Source: Trachythela sp. YZ-2020
Taxonomy: Eukaryota > Cnidaria > Anthozoa > Malacalcyonacea > Clavulariidae
NCBI GenBank assembly: GCA_016169945.1
Contig: JADLSH010000036.1
Coordinates: 186,001 to 250,000, forward strand
Length of the DNA: 64,000 nucleotides
Reading direction: 5' to 3'
In this document: one piece after another, positions 55,564-64,000 of the stretch
Numbering within the stretch: the first letter of the stretch is position 1
Layout of the letters: each line of letters begins with the position of its first letter
Program-made: the position numbers and the translations under genes
The notes under the pieces: generated by a model
Database searches by the model: none
Seen by the model: only the letters and a program-made list of their open reading frames with translations
What the model was told of the DNA's origin: nothing

Positions 55564-56046
55564 GACACTTGGCCTACAGGCCAGTGTAATAACGGCAGGG
55601 AAGGCTGTCCTTCGGGACAACACTTCACCACGTGAAGTGCAGTTACAGGACATTCAGGTCGTAAATGCGACCTAATGACCTGACCTAGAGACTCGATTGG
55701 TCAGTCAGACAATAGTTGAGTACCCTGCACCAATAGTGGTCACCAAGTCCAACTAGGACTCAATTTCAACGAGCTGACTGACCTGAACGGGAGTCCGCCT
55801 GTTCCCCTATTATATAGAGGTCCACCTCTTCCTCTAGAAAAACCTACAGTTTTTGCATGCTCTGTCAGGCCTTGAATGCCCCTACTGTCTCAGTAAAACC
55901 AATGGTGGTCTCAAGACCATCAGGCCTCAACCCACTGGGCAACATGCTCAGAGCTGGCTCACCCCCTCTGCAACCCAGCGGTCCTCCTGTTCCTCTAGGT
56001 AAAACTTAGGTTAGCTCGAGCGTCTAGACCGTTCGAGCGCTTCCTT
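55564..56046. other. unclassified GC-richer block dense in short stem-loops
   Basis: This about 480-base block stands out from its AT-rich surroundings and lacks any long open frame. Hairpins visible by eye: 55565-55587 (TGGCCT/AGGCCA), 55606-55619 (TGTCC-TTCG-GGACA, a UUCG-type tetraloop), 55621-55639 (CACTTCAC/GTGAAGTG) and 55656-55673 (AGGTCG/CGACCT). Further on are 55747-55760 (GTCC/GGAC), 55906-55919 (TGGTCT/AGACCA) and 56014-56038 (GCTCGA/TCGAGC). A longer-range pairing joins GTCAGTCAG (about 55700) with CTGACTGAC (about 55773). It could be a structured RNA, the end of an unknown mobile element, or a chance cluster. Confidence 0.4.
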
Positions 56047-56309
56047 GCCCAATATATATGCCACAAAAATGTGTCTCAATGTATTTGTTTTCGTGCTAAG
56101 TTGCCAGTAGTTCAAACTAATTTGTGATTGATTTCAACATATATTAAACTACATTAATTGCAACATTAATTTCCCGGAAAAGAAATAAATCTGGTATTAA
56201 TAATGCAAATTTTAATCATGCGGTGTGCGGAAGCAAAGGGTTGCGGAAACAGAGTTGCGGAACAATGAATTGCGGATTGTTGTACTGCGGATTGAAATAG
56301 AATGTGGCA

Positions 56310-56339
56310 ACGAAGGGCATTCGCTCGAAACGTGATGTT
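56310..56339. mobile_element. Penelope-like terminal motif, solo
   Basis: CGAAGGGCATTCGCTCGAAACG resembles the plus-strand terminal motif at 16900 (CGAAGGGCTTTAGCTCGAAACG). No coding sequence is attached. Confidence 0.4.
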
Positions 56340-56396
56340 AAAGACCCGAAGCTTATAATAATTTCGATACAAGAGTAAAATGACTGGAGAAATAAT

Positions 56397-57165
56397 AGCC
56401 TGCGTGGCAGGCAGACTACCCGCGGCAGAACACCTACAAGGCGGGCGAGGCGGAGGAGGCGAAAGTCCGTCTGTCGGGTTTGGCAGTCTATTTAAATACC
56501 CATCCACCAGTGGACAGGAATTGATGATTGGCTGTATGGGTCAGTTCCGCTGTCAATAAAGGCAAAATATGCGTTGTACTGGTAACACCTACAATATCAA
56601 ATTCCGCCATGAAGTAGATGTGTGTGGTCACCTGTTTGCAAATTATATATTTCTCAATATACAAGACGCGAACTAACTATATGAATCGTCATAAGAGATC
56701 GTGGTTAGATAATTACTTGTTGGAAAACATGTTTTACTTGCTTTTCCCTAGACGAAATGTCCAGAATACTCATTTGTTTATCATGTTTTCATATTGCGTA
56801 TTGCGAGTATTGTCCAAGTAACTCCAACAGTTTAGCCGCGAGACTGAAGGTTTCGCTCTATTTTAAAAAAACTCAGACAAAGTGCCATATTCATTTGCCT
56901 ATAAATATTAACTGCACTTGTTTCTATATAATAAATGCTTCGAATCTATTTTGAAAAGCATCTATAGTGCTCTATTGCTATCATTATATTTTCACATTAA
57001 TTGCGTAATTGTTGTGTGTGTTTACATAAACAACCCAACATTTTGCTCTAATAGTTAATTGCTAAAATACACTGCTAAACCCGGCAGACGGTCTTTCACA
57101 TGCTCCGCCGCGCCCGCCTTGTGGGTGTTCCGCCGCAGGTTGACCGTCTGCGGCGCAGGCTAGAG
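56397..57165. mobile_element. element with 85-bp terminal inverted repeats
   Basis: Left end 56397-56482 (TAGCCTGCGTGGCAGGC, GAACACCTACAAGGCGGGC, CCGTCTGTCGGGTTT) is inverted at 57078-57165 (AAACCCGGCAGACGG, GCCCGCCTTGTGGGTGTTC, GGCGCAGGCTA). The 600-bp interior is AT-rich and non-coding. The tip TAGCCTGCG also occurs at 15917 and 53091. Confidence 0.75.
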
Positions 57166-58850
57166 AATGGAAGGCATAAGATTTGAAACATAAAAAACTG
57201 TTTAAAGCGATCAACCAGACAACCACGTATGCCAGTGATTAGTCATGATATTCAAATCTTTTTGCAATGACATGAGTATATTCATCATTTTTTGAAAACG
57301 TCATATTTCGTACGAAGAAAAAAGGTTTTGTTTCAGTATAGAATAATATATGCGAATGTTTTAAGCAATCAGCGTACAAAATTGGTGTCTGAATTATTCC
57401 TACAAGACCGATTTAACATTTTACAAGTAGTTCAAATACTAACCAGGGAATTTTCGTCTTATTCTGTTAAAACAACTGTTCAGTGGGCTTAATGAAAATA
57501 ACCACCGATATAAAAACGAGGCATGAGACTGAGTGTCTTTAAACAGGCTAAAAATTCTTACAGTGTGTATATTCTGTATTTATTCGCCTAGTTTTTGGTC
57601 TGATCATTCTTTTAATTTATGTCAATTAAGAGAAAATTGTGACAAGTGAAAATTTTCGGAGTTACATTTTTTCTGCTCGTAGCTGAAATCGCCATTTTCA
57701 ATATTGTACATTATTTATCGGAAAAGTAAAATAATTTTAAAATAATGGATTCATGTATTATGTTGCTTGAATCACGAAAACCACGCATTTGTATTCGTCC
57801 GTTGGCGGTGAAAACTTTTGAGTTTTTCCGTCGTTATGTATAGTTCAAGTGTGTTGTCAAAGCAATGTCAGAAGTTTTTATTAAGTAGGCGTTCAAGTAT
57901 AGATTTCATTGGCATTGCAAGTAACTGCATAACGTTCACTCAAATTAACTTCAAGGCAGCTGGCGTATATACGTGTGGAATAATATTGCCTATATACAGA
58001 AGAATTAATTCTGTCTTTTAAAGAAACACACCAGCCAAAATAAGGTAGGATTTGTTTGCAATATATTTTATGATGTTAATATGTGCTACCGAACTATTAA
58101 ATAGAATAAAACCAATAATATTATATTACGTTCGCCATAAATTGTACGTTTGAATCTATGATATATTACATTATTAACGCGCATTGCAGTGCATAAAATA
58201 TATACAGTATTTTGTGGATACATTTATATACATTATGAAAACTTAAATATGGAACAAAAAGGGAAAAATGAAAACATTTTAAGAGGGCAAGATATGGGAC
58301 AGTACTGTACACGACGTTCATTTAAAAATTGCTTAATTTATATTCACTTGTATTCTCTTTTTACAAAAGCACAAATTTTGTCACTAATATATCTTGCACG
58401 CGCCTAAAACATCTATAATATCTTGCCTCTATAAAAACATGGGCACGGTGCACGGAATTTATGTACCGTGTTGAAGTAACTTTATTCTTCAGAATATGTT
58501 TTTGAATTCGATATAAAATTATTTTCAAACGACTGCATATTTGTTATTGTCCTGCGCACACAGCAACGAGGCGCGGTTGGACAAGGCTATAGCGAGATCT
58601 ATTAAATATTTAATTGTGAGTTAAACCGTGAAAGATTCGCCTCACTATTTTATGCTACAAAATTTTCAATTCATCAAACAAATAAGGCAATAAGCAGCAA
58701 AATATTTTCCACTGAAGAAAAAAACGAACCGCGATGTTAAATTGCGTTCGGTGCCCGAGCATTTACCAATTTCATTTCTTCTGAATGTTTTGTTAAAGCA
58801 TATATATAGTCTCGACGTTGCGCAGGTCGGTTTGATCACAATTATTGGAA
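57166..58850. other. no gene recognised
   Basis: AT-rich DNA with short chance frames only. Confidence 0.45.
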
Positions 58851-58858
58851 AATGGAAA

Positions 58859-59231
58859 CAGGAGTCATCCTAAGAAAAATTTAGAACTGCCCATTTTGGC
58901 GGCGGAACAGGCAATGGGCCGCGAATTTTCTCGCGTGGGACGGGGAAGCTGGCTAGCCTGGCTTCAAGCACTGTCACAGGGTTATCCCAAAGATAGAAAT
59001 TTTTAAGAATTTTTTAAAATGTAAAAAGTATTTGAAAGTATATATGATCATAATGACCAATTCAAATAATATATTAAATATTGAATGTTTAGACATTTTT
59101 CGGGTTTGTGAATTCAACATGTTCTCTCCAAAACTCAATTTTTAGAACTGCCCATTTTAGGTTTTAGAACTACCCATTTTACAATTAGAACTGCCCATTT
59201 TGGAAAATGGGAGGCCTTGGGATGACCCCTG
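58859..59231. mobile_element. hAT-type MITE with AATGGAAA target duplication
   Basis: The ends are CAGGAGTCATCCTAAG and CTTGGGATGACCCCTG. A perfect 8-bp duplication AATGGAAA lies at 58851-58858 and 59232-59239. The phrase TTAGAACTGCCCATTTT occurs four times inside, and a second internal end-like copy (CAGGGTTATCCCAAAG) is at 58979. Confidence 0.85.
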
Positions 59232-59640
59232 AATGGAAATATACATGCAAGAATGAGTAGTCTAATACACAATTAGAAATTTCACCGTTAGTGTAAAACG
59301 ACCGGTTATGGGTTTTGAGTGGTCTCCCTTCCGAATATTCGGCATTACGCCATATTGATTTCAAGACTTGTTTTTAAATATATACTTAAAATCATGGATA
59401 ATCGATGAAAGTATATATATCTATCAAATTGAAACAATTTTGAATGTCAATGCCCCAGCTGACAGCCAAAAAGGTCCACCTAATTGGGGTGTAGCGATGG
59501 CCGCGGTGTTGAATATGAAGCGCTTTTGGGCGTACACGACAGCTATTCAATCAAAAAGAGATATTCAATATAAATCCCGAAATATAGAACAATGGCTCTT
59601 CTTCAGGAGAGCTGGTAGGAAGACGTCATAAAAATTCTAA

Positions 59641-59672
59641 TGACGAAGGGCTTTGCTCGAAACGTATTCGTC
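59641..59672. mobile_element. Penelope-like terminal motif, solo
   Basis: TGACGAAGGGCTTTGCTCG and AAACGTATTCG match the terminal motif of the Penelope pair at 16897-16925 with one base missing. No open frame is attached. Confidence 0.5.
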
Positions 59673-62440
59673 TCTTTCAAACTCGATGGCTGCATGTCGC
59701 GCCATACTAGAAGGTTAGCCTGCCTCTAGGTTACTTCTTATCAAGAAGAGTAAATTCAACCTATTACGGGACCGCAAGCTGTGAAAGAAGTAAACATATA
59801 TTGTTTCAAAAAGTCTTATAGTCTTAATTTAATGGATGGGCTAATATCTTGATTATATACGGCGGCAGATCGCAGTATATTGAATCTAAATTTTTGTCAA
59901 AAGTTGCCATTCTTTTTGTCCAGTGCGTTAGTTTATCTTGCAACTTGTTTTAAGTAAACTGCGTACATGACTTTTAACACATATAGCATTGTGTCAGAGT
60001 TAGGTAAGCCTTGTGTCTGCACTCTTTTTAGCAAATGGACTCATTTGATATCGAAAAGTGGCAGTGTTAAACTTTATGATATTCTAAATTTTGAAATATT
60101 TGAACTGAAAAATATTCAACCCCGTATTAAGCTTAATATATTATTTAGAATTCTAAACAAAGAGTTGGGTATTCGTTGTGTTTTGAAAAGATCATTTTTA
60201 CTGCTTGTTACCGTGAAATCGAACCATTTGTTCTGCCTCATATGAGAGAACACTTACCTACAGATGCGAATGATTTAAACAAGCAGTATATTGCAATACT
60301 GCGTGGTGTCTCAATGAAATGAAATATTTAATTTTATACAGGGCAGTTCAGATACAAACTTCAGCAAACTGTTGTAGAATAATATGCATGTTGGACTACA
60401 CGTTTGGAATAGTATTGAATATGCGCGCGTTTCCAGATGCTATTTTCGGGTTACTGAAAAATAGTGAATTTCTTTATATACGGGTATAGAGAATCAGTGA
60501 TAATTTGTAATAAACCTCGAACCAGCTGTTCTCCTTCAATAAACCTAAACATGGACACGACGGTTTGAACTTGTTCTCAATTTCAATTTTAAGTAAATTG
60601 AGAGTTGCTTTTCTGCGATGTGTCTATTTTTGTCAGTATATAGAAACGTCCTTTTTCGCCATTCATGCTATAAATATAGTTGCATTTAAAATAACCGAAA
60701 CTGCATGCGGTTCAAAAATGTTTGGTATATTCAAATAAAAAAATGTTGTAATTTTGTGGAATCGTTATATATTATAACCTCATTTGCATTGCAAGTTGTC
60801 GCTAAGAGTTGTCCTTTGTAACAACGCCTTAAAAAACAAGTTTAAATTGTTTGACCTAAATCTTACTTATGAGTTATGGTGCTTGAATAACGAGAAACTA
60901 TGCATTGTTATACTCGTGTTTGGGCGGTGAAAACTTTTGAATTTCATCATTGAGGATATAGATTATAGTGTATTGTCAAAACAATATTGGGTTAATCTAA
61001 TATTAAAATTGATCTAACACTTTCACCTGCTGACCCTTGAGTAGGCGTCAACGTTCAAATTTCAGTACAAATATATAGTAAGGCATCACGTCCACATCAC
61101 GTCCATGTACAGCTGTCATCTTTATGTGTGAAATACTTACTGCCTGTAAAAGAAATAACACTATATTTAAAAGAAACACAGTCAAATTAAGTTACGATTA
61201 AATTTCTGATTGTATGGAAAATAGTGTAGAGCGTATATACATGTATGCTTCCAGAACCGTAACAACATAGAGTGACTGTTCTCTATTAAAAAATTGAACA
61301 ATATGATACCTATTTACCATAAATAGTACGTTAGAATCATTCAAGGACGGCATCCTGGGGGGATCCCCTAGTGCCCTCGTGCTTTCGGCACTCGATACCT
61401 GCGCATTTCCGCTAGCGGCATGGGGCCTCAATAGACAAATTTGGTTTTGGCCGGCCCCTTTACCACGCCTTTCGTCGGGAAAACGTACCCACACTCCTAA
61501 CGCTAAGACCCAAGTTACGCTTCTGTCGGTAGATGTCTATAAATGATGTGGAAATGCCCTGAAAACATTTAATGTGTTACATGTCCCATAACTATTAGCA
61601 TGCTCCATCCCCCCCCCTCACTTTTTGAGATGGATTTTCGCCCTTGGAATCATTGGGTTATTAACGCGCATTACCGTGAATATAATAGTATTCAGTGGAT
61701 ATTGTAAACATAAACAAAAACTGGAAAATGAAAATTACATCACGATGACAGCCCAATTAGATATGTAGCAATACGTCAAGACGCCGGTACATATTGTCCT
61801 GTAGGTTATGTTTTCAGTACAAAAAGTATTAGTTATGCTATATTACATATCTCTAACAACATTGACACAATGCATACATTTTAAAATCCTTTTCCGGCTG
61901 ATAATTTCAGCAAATATAGAATAAATATTATTCCAAATAGAGAGTGCATTATTTAACAAACATGCAATTTTTTAAAACTGCATATATTTTCAATCTAAAC
62001 TTGATTCAACTTCGCAGTTAAATTCACGATATCAGATAAAATTAAGACAAATTTTAGAGATGCCGCTAATGTGCAGGTGCTGAACTAATATTTGAGTTTC
62101 ACTTCAAATCATCTTCAAACTATACTGTTTGTTAATAAGGCCCACACACTGCGGGCACATTAGCGTTAGACCACGCAGAGCGATCTCTTCGTTTTTATGG
62201 CGATTTAGACCAAGAAAGCTACATGAAACTTTTCTATAATACAAACAAAATAAGGAGCAAAATATTTTTCTGTGAACACAACAAAAACCAACCGTGTTCC
62301 TGAAATAGGTATCATCCTCATCGTTCGTGCAAGCATACACAATAAGTATATACATACAACGACAGGATACGATCGAACAGCTAAACATTTCTTCGTCCAT
62401 ACATCATATAAGTAGTAATATAGGGGCCGATCGACCCTTA
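59673..62440. other. no gene recognised
   Basis: AT-rich DNA. No domain in any of the short frames; a GC patch at 61360-61470 has no recognised meaning. Confidence 0.45.
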
Positions 62441-62444
62441 TTTT

Positions 62445-62645
62445 TAGGGGGGCGCAGGGGGGCGCAGGGGGGCGCAGGGGGCGCAGGGGCGCAGGGGCGC
62501 AGGGGCGCAGGGGCGCAGGGGCGCAGGGGCGCAGGGGGCGCAGGGGCGCAGGGGGCGCAGGGGGCGCAGGGGCGCAGGGGGGCGCAGGGGCGCAGGGGCA
62601 GGGGGCAGGGGGACGCAGGGGGACGCAGGGGGACGCAGGCGGCGC
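62445..62645. repeat. GGGGCGCAG minisatellite
   Basis: About 20 units of 8-10 bases (GGGGGGCGCAG, GGGGCGCAG, GGGGACGCAG). The minus frames read Ala/Pro/Leu/Arg-rich and the plus frames Gly/Ala/Gln-rich, with no gene context. The dense G-runs could form quadruplexes. Confidence 0.9.
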
Positions 62646-63229
62646 AAACAACACTAATTAGTATGCAAGGGGGCCGCAAACACTAGCATATAGGGGGCCG
62701 CAGGGGGCCGCGAACACAACTCATCATTAACATAAACATAATTAATTATGTATTGACGTCATAATGATATGCAAGGTGCGTTTGGGCAAGACAGTCATTA
62801 TGTTGAGTTCAGCATATTTTGTGTGCAAAAATATATGGGTTTGTTGTCGCGAGATTTATAAACTCCTTCAATCTCGTATCTAGTGAAGTATTTCTTTCTG
62901 AATCGACCAATACTAATAAGTTTTTAAGCGTTTATTTAGTAAAGCCTGTACAAGCGAGATTTACAAACATTAAAGCGTTAGAAACATAAATATTTTGATG
63001 CATTTGTTGCTAATGTAAACTAAAGACACAATAGCTTAACTCATTAAGGGATTAAGTCAAAAGGCTTGTTTGGGCGAAACAATCATTAAACTGAACCATC
63101 ACAATAGCTATAGCGTCCGTATAAAATTCCCAAGCGTTGTGTTCCAAACACAGTCCGTTTCGACAACGATTACAGCAGCAGCTTACTGGTTTTAGTACTT
63201 TTGAAATTTACTCGTGAGAAGAATATACT
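62646..63229. other. upstream region of the zinc-finger gene
   Basis: AT-rich DNA with no repeat recognised. It would include the promoter and 5' leader of the gene starting at 63230; no clear TATA box could be chosen. Confidence 0.35.
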
Positions 63230-64000
63230 ATGGATCATCAAGAAAATATTTGGTAAGTTGACATTTGTGGTTTTAAGTCTTGTTTATACAATCTTTTTAA
63301 TACAATTTCTAATGTATAGGAGAGATCAGTTCATGGCTGATCTGGAGGACGAAGAGATTAATCGTCAGCTTTGTTCGTTGGCGGTTGAAGATATGGTCGC
63401 TAGTTGGTGACCTGAAACCCAGGAACAAGTTCTCGCCGACTGGAATGATTGGAAAGACGACGTAGAGAGTGCCCCAGCGGTTAAACCTAAAAGCTTTCCT
63501 TGCAATGAGTGTGGTAAAGTTTTCACGCGTTGTCATGACCTAACCCGACATGTTCGAAGATTACACACCGGAGAGAGACCATTTACCTGTGAAGAGTGTG
63601 GTAAAGATTTCGCGACGAGGGATAAGCTGAAACGTCACGAGAAAATTCACCAAGAGAAGACGTTCGAGTGTGTGAGATGTCACAAAAAATTTAATCGAAA
63701 GGTATGTAATTAAAAGGGGTATATTCTTATATAATCTTGAACTATGGTGTTTATTTATTTTATTTGTTTTTCAAGGATAAACTGAGCAGTCACATGAAAA
63801 TGCACGAGAGACGAGGTGCCGAGCGTGAGTATACCTGTAACGTGTGTGGCGAGACGTTTCGCAACATCTTCCCACTGCAAGCACATCAACGCGAGGTCCA
63901 TCAGGTCGGTGGTGGGAAACGTAAGCGTGGTTCCACAGCAAGCAAAGGGAAGCGAGCAAAGACGACGGATTCTACACCTGTAAATGAAGGAGCATCGACG
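63230..64000 (+). CDS. C2H2 zinc-finger protein, 5' part, with an in-frame TGA
   Basis: Exons 63230-63252, 63320-63701 and 63776 to beyond the window, with GT-AG borders and matching phases. The spliced start is [20 protein letters not shown], followed by an acidic region. A TGA at 63408-63410 interrupts the frame after VEDMVASW; the frame then continues open ([19 protein letters not shown]) into the fingers. Fingers: CNECGKVF...H...H with the linker [14 protein letters not shown]...H...H, CVRCHKKF split by intron 2 and completed by H-MKM-H, then CNVCGETF...H...H. A basic Lys/Arg tail follows. This would be a nuclear DNA-binding protein. The TGA may be a true mutation (CGA or TGG to TGA), an assembly error or a sign of a pseudogene; internal start at 63334 does not avoid it. 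Confidence 0.75.

Noticed and set aside
55564..56046. Hammerhead ribozyme on the minus strand near CCTGATGG
   Set aside because: The core would need CTGATGA and a following GAAA; neither is present in the right place.
62204..62686. Pro/Ala-rich and Gly-rich proteins over the G-rich array
   Set aside because: All arise from the GGGGCGCAG minisatellite in different frames.
1..64000. CRISPR array or bacterial operon content
   Set aside because: Tandem arrays here have no spacer pattern, and the genes are spliced and eukaryotic in type.

Overview
This looks like a transposon-rich stretch of an AT-rich invertebrate nuclear genome. There are spliced genes with GT-AG introns, no operons, and an unusually wide mix of eukaryotic mobile elements: a P-type DNA transposon, BEL/Pao, DIRS, Penelope-like elements, several CR1/L2-like LINEs, tRNA-derived SINEs, and many short inverted-repeat elements (MITEs and foldbacks). 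This mix, plus a cnidarian-style G2E3-like fragment and a C2H2 zinc-finger gene, suggests an early-branching metazoan, most likely a cnidarian. That placement is inference from content only.

Layout. 0.8-4.0 kb: a decayed G2E3-like fragment and a decayed P-superfamily (THAP9-like) transposase, both on the minus strand. 4.9-6.0 kb: two hAT-type MITEs with 8-bp target duplications. 7.5-9.2 kb: a cluster of tRNA-derived SINEs, one carrying a TA-flanked MITE. 10.4-14.5 kb: large inverted repeats, including a foldback element whose empty insertion site survives in a neighbouring tandem duplicate. 15.1-26.7 kb: a plus-strand multi-exon gene of unknown family, probably encoding a secreted protein. 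Its introns hold a Penelope pair and a foldback element carrying a broken PB1-domain gene piece; one coding exon is split by a 625-bp MITE and one splice donor is duplicated by another. 26.7-33.8 kb: a BEL/Pao retrotransposon (minus) with a LINE inserted in it. 33.9-36.7 kb: repeats, including a 9-bp coding-frame minisatellite. 36.9-41.8 kb: a LINE split by a second LINE with an intact 843-codon frame, then a MITE with P-like ends. 42.3-43.7 kb: an L2-like LINE. 45.0-49.5 kb: a DIRS-like element with gag, RT/RNase H and tyrosine recombinase. 50.1-54.1 kb: a perfect 38-bp hairpin, three TTAA-bounded MITEs, a 39-bp tandem repeat and a 1-kb palindrome. 55.56-56.05 kb: an unclassified GC-richer block dense in short stem-loops. 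56.4-62.6 kb: mostly unannotated AT-rich DNA with a long-inverted-repeat element, one MITE and a G-rich minisatellite. 63.2 kb to the end: the 5' part of a C2H2 zinc-finger gene with an in-frame TGA.

There is no operon-like cooperation between genes. The window reads as a history of nested insertions around two host genes, both of which carry lesions in this sequence. The most unusual items are the PB1 fragment enclosed by long inverted repeats, the MITEs placed in the exon and splice donor of one gene, the stem-loop-dense block near 55.8 kb, and the foldback element with a paralogous empty site.
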